Source: Spirochaeta sp.
GTDB lineage: Bacteria; Spirochaetota; Spirochaetia; DSM-2461
Direction of reading: 5' to 3'
Length of the DNA: 8,205 nucleotides
Assembly: GCA_030635565.1 (NCBI GenBank)
Contig: DAOVYP010000077.1
Coordinates: forward strand, 1-8,205
The translations under genes were made by a program, and so were the position numbers. Of the stretch, positions 1 through 5,825 are shown piece by piece. The notes under the pieces were generated by a model that was given only the letters and a program-made list of their open reading frames with translations, was not told the DNA's origin and did no database searches. Each line of letters begins with the position of its first letter. The first letter of the stretch is position 1.

Positions 1-4
1 AGGT

Positions 5-33
5 TTGACAGAACGAGTATGAATTCATACGAT
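5..33 (+). promoter_or_regulatory. Candidate sigma70-type promoter of the vapBC operon
   Basis: A perfect -35 hexamer TTGACA (5-10) is followed after 17 bases by TACGAT (28-33), which matches 4 of 6 positions of TATAAT. The predicted transcription start would be near base 40, at or very close to the preferred start codon of the antitoxin, so this promoter would give a leaderless or nearly leaderless message. The window begins only four bases upstream, so another promoter further out cannot be excluded. The pattern was found by eye and is not proven. Confidence 0.4.
17..30. promoter_or_regulatory. Perfect 14-bp palindrome, candidate VapB/VapBC operator
   Basis: GTATGAATTCATAC reads the same on both strands and lies between the -35 and -10 elements of the candidate promoter, directly in front of the antitoxin gene. 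AbrB-fold antitoxins are known to bind palindromes in their own promoters and to repress with the help of the toxin. An autoregulatory operator is therefore the natural inference. The first in-frame ATG (19) falls inside this palindrome, which argues against it as the translation start. Confidence 0.5.
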
Positions 34-39
34 GGATGT

Positions 40-261
40 ATGAAAACTACTGTATCCGAAAAGGGTCAGATCACTATTCCAAAGCAGATTCGCAACCGTC
101 TTGGTATCGTTCCGGGAACCATCCTGGAAATAAGCAGCGACGGGGGCAAACTTATCGGTTTTAAAAGTGATGAAACTGATGTTTTTGAAAAATGGCGCGG
201 AGCCGGCCATATTCCCGGCCATGGGACTGTTGATTCTTACATCGATGAGGTGCGGGATTGA
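40..261 (+). CDS. vapB: AbrB/MazE/SpoVT-family antitoxin (VapB-like)
   Basis: Predicted antitoxin of 73 residues that should neutralise the PIN-domain toxin encoded next to it and bind its own promoter. Residues 1-18, MKTTVSEKGQITIPKQIR, are the hallmark start of the swapped-hairpin AbrB/SpoVT DNA-binding domain. It continues through NRLGIVPGTILEI to about residue 45. The C-terminal part (about 46-73, with VFEKWRGAGHIPGH) is the region that in such antitoxins wraps the toxin. An in-frame ATG at 19 would add seven residues that are not part of the domain, and that codon sits inside a palindrome and a candidate promoter, so I chose the ATG at 40. No strong ribosome binding site precedes it. The stop codon overlaps the toxin start by four bases (TTGA), which points to translational coupling. 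The family call is firm; the symbol is by analogy. Confidence 0.88.
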   Translation: MKTTVSEKGQITIPKQIRNRLGIVPGTILEISSDGGKLIGFKSDETDVFEKWRGAGHIPGHGTVDSYIDEVRD

Positions 262-677
262 TCACCTCACTTGATACCTCGGTCATACTGGATATCCTTA
301 TTGATGACCCCGAATTCGCCCGACGGTCGGAGCAGGCGATTCGCAAGGCCCGTTCCGAGGGTAAGATTATCATTTGTGAATGCGTTCTCGCCGAAATTGT
401 TCCGGCGTTGGGTAAGCCTGCAGTTGTAGAGAATCTCCTGTCAGACTGGCAAATCGAATACTCTCCCCTGACGAAGGAAAGCGCCCTTCTCGCAGGTAGT
501 ATGAATAATAACTACCTGAAACGGAAAGGACCGGTAAAACGGGTGATACCCGATTTCCTCATCGGTGCTCATGCTACATTGCAGGCGGACAGACTGCTGG
601 CCCGGGACAGGGGGTATTACAGGGATTATTTTACCGACTTAAATCTCTGGGATCCTTCTCAAGCAGTTATTGACTAG
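258..677 (+). CDS. vapC: PIN-domain ribonuclease toxin (VapC-like)
   Basis: Predicted 139-residue toxin of the VapC type, a Mg2+-dependent endoribonuclease. Known VapC proteins cut tRNA or rRNA, but the target here cannot be read from sequence. The four acidic residues expected in a PIN active site are visible: Asp6 in SLDTSVILDIL, Glu46 in VLAEIVPAL, Asp99 in IPDFLIGAHA and Asp117 in LLARDRGYY. The length is normal for the family, so the toxin looks intact. Translation starts at TTG (258), the only start that leaves the N-terminal Asp6 strand complete, and it overlaps the antitoxin stop. A TTG start and coupling would keep toxin output below antitoxin output. The 3' end runs 11 bases into the convergent DUF3820 gene. 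Confidence 0.88.
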   Translation: MITSLDTSVILDILIDDPEFARRSEQAIRKARSEGKIIICECVLAEIVPALGKPAVVENLLSDWQIEYSPLTKESALLAGSMNNNYLKRKGPVKRVIPDFLIGAHATLQADRLLARDRGYYRDYFTDLNLWDPSQAVID

Positions 678-951
678 AAATACCCCCCCTCAGTTGCCGC
701 AGCAGATCCTCCAGGCCGTTAGCCTTGATTTCGCAGACCTCGGCCATCTGTCTCCCGAGTTCGCCTTCGGGAAAACCCTTCTGCTTGAACCACAGGACAT
801 AGTTCTCCGGAAGATCCACCAGGTAACGCCCGGCATATTTTCCGAAGGGCATCTTCATGTTGGCCAGCTTGAGCAGGGCCTCAGGGTCAGTTCCCGGCGG
901 AGTATAAGCCGTATCAGCTTCATATTCCGGATAGTCCTTGTCATCAGTCAT
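667..951 (-). CDS. DUF3820 family protein
   Basis: Small protein of 94 residues whose core, about residues 32-87, matches the DUF3820 (QSregVF-like) pattern. It has MPFGKYAGRYLVDLPENYVL, then WFKQKGFPEGELGRQ, then EIKANGLEDLLRQL. The family is widespread and biochemically poorly characterised, so no function is assigned. The first 30 residues are acidic and Pro/Tyr-rich and probably flexible. No signal peptide or membrane segment is seen, so it is likely cytosolic. The ATG at 951 lies within the last codons of the upstream flavoprotein gene (8-base overlap, ATGACTGA), so the two are almost certainly co-transcribed and translationally coupled. Only a weak GAGAAAG-like ribosome binding site precedes it. 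The stop lies inside the toxin gene on the other strand, leaving no space for a conventional terminator between the convergent genes. Confidence 0.85.
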   Translation of the reverse strand: MTDDKDYPEYEADTAYTPPGTDPEALLKLANMKMPFGKYAGRYLVDLPENYVLWFKQKGFPEGELGRQMAEVCEIKANGLEDLLRQLRGGISSQ

Positions 952-2431
952 TCAACAGCTTTCTCATGGCATCCAGGTCTGTCAGTATTGCAGTTCTGTC
1001 CCGGGAGGGCCCCATGACATCTATCGCCGGGATTCCGGCGGCTTCACTGACCAGTTTACGGACCCTGGGGCCGCAGAAAGCCCCCTGGCAGGCGCCCATA
1101 CCCGCCCGGGTTCGCCTTTTCACAGCATCGATGGATCGGATGGGGATACCCCGATCCAGGGCTTCTCTGATGACGGCTTCGGTAACCTGCTCACAGCGGC
1201 AGACGATACGATCCGGATTACCGGGAGGCAGGGCCGCCGCCTTCGCCGCCATCGTCGCCGGGCCCAGTGGGCCGGGACGAATAACAGCCTTGCGATCGGG
1301 ATGGAAACCGGGCTTGTCTTTCAGGAGCAGGCCGGCCTCCGAAAGCAAATGGATTGCTGTTTCTGCAATGGCCGGGGAAGCAGTGAGACCCGGGGATTCG
1401 ATACCGGCCAGATGGAGCAGCCCGGTAAGCTCTTCAGACCATTCGATGATGAAATCCCCTCTGTCGGATGAGGGACGGGTGCCGGAAAATACCCGAATCG
1501 CCTGCTTCAAGTCAATATCGCTGATGCTTCGCCGGGCTACGCGTATTATTCGAGCCAGGGATTCCGGGTCGGTTTCCAGATCCGAGGGGTCCTGGACTTC
1601 CTGAGCATCCGGTCCCACAAGCAGGTTGTCCCAGAGAGTGGGGGTTACCAGGATACCCTTGCCCCCGGCGCTTGGTGATTGAAAGACGACGGTATCCAGA
1701 CCGCCGGCAGAGCCTCGGCGGAAAATGATGTACTGCCCCTTCCTGGGGTTGATGCTGAAGGTTGAAGGACCGGCCAGAGCGGCAACTGTCGCCGCGGCGG
1801 CACCTGCAGCATTCACGACGAATCGGGACCGGTACACGCGTCCGCCGGCCTCGATGTCCACAAGCCCGGAACCGCCTCCGGAGACTGCGCCGAGACCGGT
1901 AACCGGACTGTTCAAAAGGATTTCGACGCCGTTGGCTATGGCATTCTCCGCCAGGGCGATGGCGTATTCGTATGGACTGACGATACCGGCCCCGGAACAG
2001 AACAATCCCTCGCGGACTTCTACTGGGTTCAGCCGGGAAACACGTCGAAGAGTCTCGTCCCGGCCGACAATTTCGAGCCCGCCTACACCATTGGACCGGC
2101 CATTCACCAGAATCGTCTCCAGGGTATTAAGATGTTCATCATCGAAGGCCAATACAACCGAACCTGTTTGACGGTAGGGAAAGTCCAATTCATCGGACAA
2201 TCCGGCAAAGCGGCGGTTTCCCCGCAGGCACAAGGCGGCTTTGAGGCTGCCGGCCGGCGCGGCGTATCCACCGTGAACGATGCCTGAATTGGCCCGGGTG
2301 GCACCGGCAGCCACATCGTCGGCGGCCTCCAGCACCAGGATTTTCAAACGGTAGCGGCTGAGTTCACGTGCAAGTGCCGTCCCGACAGCCCCTGCACCGA
2401 TGATGGCGACGTCATAAACGGTTCCGGACAT
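944..2431 (-). CDS. GlpA-like FAD-dependent dehydrogenase with C-terminal BFD-type [2Fe-2S] domain
   Basis: Predicted 495-residue flavoprotein of the DAO/glycerol-3-phosphate dehydrogenase superfamily. The Rossmann FAD motif GAGAVG is at residues 12-17, followed by Glu35 at the end of strand 2 (VLEAAD). Next come the family motif TRANSGIVHGGY (45-56), SPYEYA (152-157) and the second FAD contact NAAG (207-210). The DAO fold runs to about residue 355. The C-terminal BFD-like domain carries four cysteines, Cys411-x-Cys413 and Cys448-x4-Cys453 (ACQGAFC), suited to a [2Fe-2S] cluster. The layout is that of anaerobic glycerol-3-phosphate dehydrogenase GlpA and its relatives, which pass electrons from substrate through FAD to a redox partner; glycerol-3-phosphate is the likeliest substrate but 2-hydroxyacids are possible. 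The usual NAD/FAD oxidoreductase partner is absent from this window. I prefer the ATG at 2431, preceded by GGGAGAAG, over one at 2512 that would add 27 non-homologous residues. Confidence 0.85.
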   Translation of the reverse strand: MSGTVYDVAIIGAGAVGTALARELSRYRLKILVLEAADDVAAGATRANSGIVHGGYAAPAGSLKAALCLRGNRRFAGLSDELDFPYRQTGSVVLAFDDEHLNTLETILVNGRSNGVGGLEIVGRDETLRRVSRLNPVEVREGLFCSGAGIVSPYEYAIALAENAIANGVEILLNSPVTGLGAVSGGGSGLVDIEAGGRVYRSRFVVNAAGAAAATVAALAGPSTFSINPRKGQYIIFRRGSAGGLDTVVFQSPSAGGKGILVTPTLWDNLLVGPDAQEVQDPSDLETDPESLARIIRVARRSISDIDLKQAIRVFSGTRPSSDRGDFIIEWSEELTGLLHLAGIESPGLTASPAIAETAIHLLSEAGLLLKDKPGFHPDRKAVIRPGPLGPATMAAKAAALPPGNPDRIVCRCEQVTEAVIREALDRGIPIRSIDAVKRRTRAGMGACQGAFCGPRVRKLVSEAAGIPAIDVMGPSRDRTAILTDLDAMRKLLND

Positions 2432-2538
2432 TTTTATAAAGCTTCTCCCATCATGAAATATTGCCGCTTCATGGGCTACCCAGGAAAATATTGACAGAAT
2501 TTTAAGCCACATTCACCAAGTTTGAAAAATATCTATCC

Positions 2539-2891
2539 TCAAACTCCTGTGATATCAACAAACCAACTGCAAAGCAGATTGTTGGTTGCACCCCCATAGG
2601 GAGGCTTACGGTGTTGCAAAAGCCGCCGAACTTCGGAGTAAGGAGTCACAGCAAAGCCTTTTCTTTTTCCTTTACCGCCACCAGATGAGGCGGCTTCTGC
2701 TTCAGTGAAGTAACCAAGAGAAGAATGAGCCCTCAGCCGATTGTAATATATATCTCCGTAAACTCAAATATGGCCCTTCTGGCCTGCTTTCGTGTTTCAA
2801 ATGAGCAATGATAAGTCAGTTCCGCCCGAAGCGTCTTGAAGAATGTTTCGGTGATGGCATTGTCCTAACAGTTACCATTGGTCGTTCTACC
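2539..2891 (-). pseudogene. IS3-family transposase (OrfB) C-terminal remnant with nonsense and frameshift lesions
   Basis: Translating the minus strand gives the diagnostic end of an IS3-family rve integrase core: NGNC-stop-DNAITETFFKTLRAEL, then TYHCSFETRKQARRAIFE, then EIYYNRLRAHSSLGY. The Glu in ITE (2847-2849) is the third residue of the DDE triad. Two lesions are visible. TAG at 2865-2867 replaces the Trp expected in NCWDNA. An (AT)4 run at 2746-2753 carries two extra bases; with (AT)3 the frame reads EIYYNR without a break. After the frameshift the frame stays open through a basic stretch (GGKGKRKG) to TGA at 2539-2541. The first two catalytic Asp motifs are absent upstream, so this is only about the last third of the transposase. 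It is plainly non-functional. Confidence 0.85.
2561..2605 (-). repeat. Possible terminal region of the IS3 remnant, with inverted repeat
   Basis: AACCAAC (2561-2567) and GTTGGTT (2581-2587) form a 7-bp inverted repeat around a 13-base centre. Read from 2580 on the plus strand, TGTTGGTTGCACCCCC starts with TG and contains a GCACCC block, resembling the TGTactGcACCC ends of IS150-like IS3 elements. It lies where the right end of the element would be expected, beyond the transposase C-terminus. I could not find its partner on the other side, and the transposase reading frame runs across it, so the boundary is a guess. Confidence 0.25.
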
Positions 2892-2929
2892 TCAAATTTC
2901 TGCTGTAAGATATTTTTTGAATATCCTCT

Positions 2930-3163
2930 TTAATTGTCGGAATTTGTCGTCTTCTTGAACTTCGTTCTGCGCTTGGGTTTAGGACCATCTTCGTCAATCA
3001 AACGCTTCAGGGATGAACTCTGGAATGTGCTTATCACACCTCTGCGGCCCCCCTCGGGATCTCTCTTCCAGCGGTTGAAGCTACTTGAAGCAATTTTCAA
3101 GGTTCGACACTTCTCCACTATTCCGAGGGATTCCATAAACAATTTGTTCAGATTCAGCAGCAC
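2930..3163 (-). pseudogene. Possible N-terminal fragment of an IS3-type transposase
   Basis: This open minus-strand stretch encodes 77 residues with MESLGIVEKC and then LKIASSSFNRWKRDPEGGRRG. That recalls the helix-turn-helix and (Y/F)xRWK segment near the start of many IS3 OrfB proteins. It continues with PKPKRRTKF and stops at 2930-2932. A neighbouring frame then offers IPTIKEDIQKIS, like the helix that follows in such proteins, suggesting another frameshift near 2950-2965. It has no start or ribosome binding site of its own. If correct, the fragment and the C-terminal remnant downstream flank a deletion that removed about the middle half of one transposase. The similarity is weak and the call is tentative; it could also be chance. 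Confidence 0.3.
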
Positions 3164-3211
3164 CTTGTCCGGAGTCCCTGCTACCGCTATCTTTTATCAA
3201 AAGGATATTTC

Positions 3212-5032
3212 ATGAACACAGAAAACAAAAATATCGACATACCCGAACGTAAAGATATCGCCATCGAAGACAGCTGGGACCTGTCCGACCTTTTCACCGA
3301 TGATGCCGCCTGGGAAAAAGGCCTGGCCGACCTGGAATCAGGAATCCCGAAAATCGCCGATTTCAAAGGAACCCTGGGCAAGTCCGCCGAAAAAATAACC
3401 GCAGCACTGGACTATGTCGTAATGGAACTCGGCCTGTTGGAAGAGAGGCTGGGATACTACGTCATGCTCCGTCAGTCTGAAAACCTGGGTGATAGCCAGA
3501 TTCAAGGCCACCATGGGCGCTATATGAGCATCGCCACAAAACTCGCCGCAGCCGCCAGCTGGATGGATCCGGAAATCCAGTCCATCGACAACAAGGTGAT
3601 GAAGGATTATCTGGAAGATGACCTCCTGACGGCCTACCGGACCTACCTTTCCAAGCTCCTGCGCTTCAAGCCTCATGTACTCTCGGAGAAAGAAGAGTCC
3701 CTGCTGGCCAGACAGATCGAATCCACCCAGGTGCCCTCAAAGGCGTTCAGCGCCCTCACCAATGTGGATATGGAATTCGGTTCGGTGAAAACCGCCGAAG
3801 GCGAGGTCACTTTAACCCAGAGCACCTATGCTTCCCTGCTCCTGAACAAAGACCGTTCCATCCGGGAAGAAGCATTCGGGAAGTTCTACGGCAATTTCGA
3901 AAAGCACAAAAACATCCTGGCCGAACTCTACGCCGGCAGCGTCCTTCGGGATAAATACATGGCGGAAGTGCGGGGATACCCCTCCGCCCGGGCCAAGGCT
4001 CTTTTCCCGGACAAAGTGCCCGAAGATATCTACGACAATCTGGTCAGTTCGGTACGCCGCAACCTGCCGGCCCTTCACGATTACTACAAACTCCGCTCGG
4101 AACGCCTCGGAATCTCCGGAGATTTAAGGCATTGGGACGTTTATGCGTCGTTGGTGGATGTTGCCGATGTCCGTCACACATGGGATGAAGCCGTCGAAGT
4201 TGTCTGCGATGCCCTGGAACCTCTGGGAGGGGAATATGTCGATACCCTGAGAGCCGGACTTTCCGGCCGCTGGGCCGACAAATACGAAAACAAAGGCAAA
4301 CGCTCAGGGGCCTTCAGCGCCGGTTCCTTCACCGGAGAGCCTTACATCCTGATGAACTTCAAGGAAGATGTGCTCCGGGACGTCTTTACCCTGGCTCATG
4401 AAGGGGGGCATTCCATGCACTCCTGGTACAGCGTGCGCAACAACCCCTTCTCCCACTACAACTACACAATATTCGAAGCCGAAGTGGCTTCCACCTTCAA
4501 CGAGCAGCTCCTGGCGGACAAACTCATCAAAGGAAGCTCCGACAATGCCGTAAAGGCCTATCTCGTGGGTAAGCAGATCGACGATGTCATCGCCACCATC
4601 TACCGGCAGACCATGTTCGCCGAGTTCGAGCGGGACACCCACGCCATGGTCGAGGCGGGCGAGCCCCTCACCGTGGACAGCCTGCGGGACAGCTATCGTA
4701 AACTCATAGTTGAATATTTCGGTGAGGCCATGAATTTTGAAGAGGTAAGTGACCTCGAAGGTCTGCGCATCCCCCACTTCTACAGGGCGTTCTATGTCTA
4801 CAAATACGCCACCGGCCTGTCGGCGGCCATGGCACTCTCAACACGGGTCCTGGAAGGCGGGAAATCCGAACAGGATGATTATCTGAACTTCCTCAAATCG
4901 GGAGGATCGCGCTACCCCATCGAATCTCTCAAACTCGCCGGAGTGGATATGAGCCGGCCGGAACCGGTGGACAGCGCGCTGGCGCGGTTCGGGGCGTTGG
5001 TTGGAGAGTTTCGTCGGCTGACGGGGGGATGA
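3212..5032 (+). CDS. pepF: Oligoendopeptidase F, M3B family zinc metallopeptidase
   Basis: Predicted cytosolic peptidase of 606 residues, the usual length for PepF, that trims short peptides in protein turnover or peptide recycling. The zinc site is intact: HEGGH at 396-400 (LAHEGGHSMHS), with catalytic Glu397 and the third ligand probably Glu424 in EAEVASTFNE. The substrate-binding segment IPHFYRAFYVYKYATG (520-535, with His522, Tyr528 and Tyr530) is also present. The N-terminal oligopeptidase F domain covers roughly residues 115-185 and the M3 catalytic domain about 205-590. No signal peptide is seen; the N-terminus is acidic and reads into DSWDLSDLFTD, typical of the family. AAGGA at 3201-3205, six bases before the ATG, supports the start. 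It seems to be monocistronic, beginning just after IS3 debris and followed by a regulator with its own promoter. Gene length and motifs show no damage. Confidence 0.95.
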   Translation: MNTENKNIDIPERKDIAIEDSWDLSDLFTDDAAWEKGLADLESGIPKIADFKGTLGKSAEKITAALDYVVMELGLLEERLGYYVMLRQSENLGDSQIQGHHGRYMSIATKLAAAASWMDPEIQSIDNKVMKDYLEDDLLTAYRTYLSKLLRFKPHVLSEKEESLLARQIESTQVPSKAFSALTNVDMEFGSVKTAEGEVTLTQSTYASLLLNKDRSIREEAFGKFYGNFEKHKNILAELYAGSVLRDKYMAEVRGYPSARAKALFPDKVPEDIYDNLVSSVRRNLPALHDYYKLRSERLGISGDLRHWDVYASLVDVADVRHTWDEAVEVVCDALEPLGGEYVDTLRAGLSGRWADKYENKGKRSGAFSAGSFTGEPYILMNFKEDVLRDVFTLAHEGGHSMHSWYSVRNNPFSHYNYTIFEAEVASTFNEQLLADKLIKGSSDNAVKAYLVGKQIDDVIATIYRQTMFAEFERDTHAMVEAGEPLTVDSLRDSYRKLIVEYFGEAMNFEEVSDLEGLRIPHFYRAFYVYKYATGLSAAMALSTRVLEGGKSEQDDYLNFLKSGGSRYPIESLKLAGVDMSRPEPVDSALARFGALVGEFRRLTGG

Positions 5033-5120
5033 TTTCGAAGACAGTCACTGCAACGGTTACGAACGTACCGCCGCGCATTGGTCTTCCATGAAGCAGATTC
5101 AATTTTTTTATGTAATAACC

Positions 5121-5149
5121 TTGACATAATATTGTAGAAACCATATGTT
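5121..5149 (+). promoter_or_regulatory. Promoter of the TetR-family regulator gene
   Basis: A perfect -35 hexamer TTGACA (5121-5126) is followed after 17 bases by TATGTT (5144-5149), which matches 4 of 6 positions of the -10 consensus. The -10 shares its last three bases with the GTTAGT-N8-ACTAAC palindrome, so a repressor bound there would block RNA polymerase. The predicted start near 5156 leaves a leader of about 20 bases before the ATG at 5177. Confidence 0.6.
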
Positions 5150-5166
5150 AGTGAACAATAACTAAC
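5147..5166. promoter_or_regulatory. Operator 1 of the TetR-family regulator (autoregulatory)
   Basis: The palindrome GTTAGT-GAACAATA-ACTAAC spans 20 bp, with perfect 6-bp half-sites, and overlaps the -10 and predicted start of the tetR promoter. The same half-sites at the same spacing recur in front of the exporter gene. Binding by the encoded TetR protein is inferred from position and from the habit of this family to bind palindromes near its own gene. Confidence 0.7.
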
Positions 5167-5176
5167 GGGTGGCGGA

Positions 5177-5761
5177 ATGCAGGAACTGAGCAGTCGACAA
5201 TTACAGATAATTGATGCATCAATCCATATCATCTCTAAGGGGGGGATTCAGGATCTCACCATGAAAAACCTTTCCAGAGCCCTGGGGATATCCGAGCCGG
5301 CAATCTATCGGCATTTTGAGAATAAGCAGAGAATCCTCATAACAATGCTGGAATCGTTCAAGCATCAGAACAAACTGATCAATCGAAGCAATATCACCGA
5401 AGGGGTAACGGGGCTGCAGCGCATCAAGGAAATCATTACTGGAGTTTTTCAGAAGTTTATCAAAAATCCTGCTATTTCAGCAGTGATATTCTCAGAGGAA
5501 ATTTTTCAGAATGAGAGCGAATTAGCCGGAATGATTCGGGATATCATGAACACAAATATTGGCTTTTTTAAAAAACTCATACAGGTTGGCCAGGGCGATA
5601 AAAGCATTCGATCAGATCTCGATTCGGAGGAACTGAGCATTATTGTCATGGGTTCCGTTCGACATCTTGTAACGATATGGCGATCATCGGAATTTTCTTT
5701 TGATTTGCTTGATTCCGGGAAACGATTACTCAAATCATTGGAAGTTATGATGGGCACTTAG
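5177..5761 (+). CDS. TetR/AcrR-family transcriptional regulator
   Basis: Predicted ligand-responsive repressor of 194 residues. The N-terminal TetR helix-turn-helix domain covers about residues 7-54. It has LQIIDASIHIISKGGIQDLT, then TMKNLSRALG (28-37), then the recognition helix SEPAIYRHF (39-47) followed by ENKQRIL. The remaining about 140 residues form the variable helical ligand and dimer domain, so the inducer cannot be predicted. The ATG at 5177 has only a weak GGGTGG-like ribosome binding site, but it puts the DNA-binding domain at the proper distance from the N-terminus. A strong promoter with an embedded palindrome lies upstream, and a matching perfect palindrome precedes the exporter gene 64 bases downstream. 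It probably represses itself and the exporter operon. A role in sensing a lipid or toxic amphiphile would fit an MMPL target, but that is inference. Confidence 0.92.
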   Translation: MQELSSRQLQIIDASIHIISKGGIQDLTMKNLSRALGISEPAIYRHFENKQRILITMLESFKHQNKLINRSNITEGVTGLQRIKEIITGVFQKFIKNPAISAVIFSEEIFQNESELAGMIRDIMNTNIGFFKKLIQVGQGDKSIRSDLDSEELSIIVMGSVRHLVTIWRSSEFSFDLLDSGKRLLKSLEVMMGT

Positions 5762-5784
5762 CTGAGATTTTATTTTTTCACTAG

Positions 5785-5804
5785 GTTAGTTATATATAAC
5801 TAAC
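5785..5804. promoter_or_regulatory. Operator 2: perfect 20-bp palindrome before the exporter gene
   Basis: GTTAGTTATATATAACTAAC is a perfect palindrome with no mismatch. It has the same half-sites and N8 spacing as the palindrome in the tetR promoter, and it ends 21 bases before the exporter start codon. It contains -10-like sequence (TATAAC, 5795-5800), but I see no convincing -35 at the right distance. The exporter may be read from a weak promoter here, or by read-through from tetR with the repressor acting as a block. TetR-protein binding is inferred from the matching pair. Confidence 0.75.
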
Positions 5805-5810
5805 ACAAAT

Positions 5811-5816
5811 AAGGAG
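5811..5816 (+). promoter_or_regulatory. Ribosome binding site fixing a TTG start
   Basis: AAGGAG lies nine bases upstream of the TTG at 5826. It is the strongest Shine-Dalgarno sequence in the locus, and no ATG stands at a comparable distance. It therefore decides in favour of the TTG start of the exporter gene and leaves the first membrane helix complete. Confidence 0.75.
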
Positions 5817-5825
5817 AGAAACATT

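Larger units (their letters stand above)
2432..3211. other. 780-bp gap without an intact gene, occupied largely by IS3 debris
   Basis: Between the divergent flavoprotein and pepF genes there is no intact reading frame. From 2432 to about 2538 lies the upstream region of the flavoprotein gene. It holds a GGGAGAAG ribosome binding site just before the start and an imperfect hairpin (CCCATcATGAA, 2448-2458, against TTCATGGG, 2468-2475). From 2539 to 2891 is the transposase C-terminal remnant, and from about 2930 to 3163 the possible N-terminal fragment. The last 48 bases carry the pepF ribosome binding site AAGGA (3201-3205). I saw no convincing sigma70 promoter for pepF and only weak ones for the flavoprotein gene. 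Confidence 0.6.

Noticed and set aside
966..1604. Long open frame on the plus strand (212 codons) inside the flavoprotein gene, and others at 938-1471 and 1725-2171
   Set aside because: They lie antisense to a well-supported GC-rich gene, have low-complexity Arg/Ser/Pro-rich translations, lack ribosome binding sites and show no family motif.
2432..2512. 27-codon N-terminal extension of the flavoprotein from an ATG at 2512
   Set aside because: The extension does not fit the family, which begins a few residues before the FAD motif, and the ATG at 2431 has a GGGAGAAG ribosome binding site.
2628..2638. CCGAAcTTCGG inverted repeat
   Set aside because: A short hairpin with a one-base centre lying inside the transposase remnant reading frame, with no T run; probably coincidental.
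2934..3215. Plus-strand open frame of 93 codons ending at the pepF start
   Set aside because: No ribosome binding site or recognisable domain; it overlaps the minus-strand IS3-like fragment and looks like chance.
4304..4777. 157-codon minus-strand frame within pepF
   Set aside because: Antisense shadow of the peptidase gene covering its zinc-site region; no motif or initiation signal.
5055..5109. Possible terminator after pepF: inverted repeats (GAAGAC/GTCTTC, CTTCcatGAAG) followed by T7 at 5103-5109
   Set aside because: The stems are only 4-6 bp, the loop of the longer one is very large, and the T run starts nine bases after the short stem, so it does not fit an intrinsic terminator.
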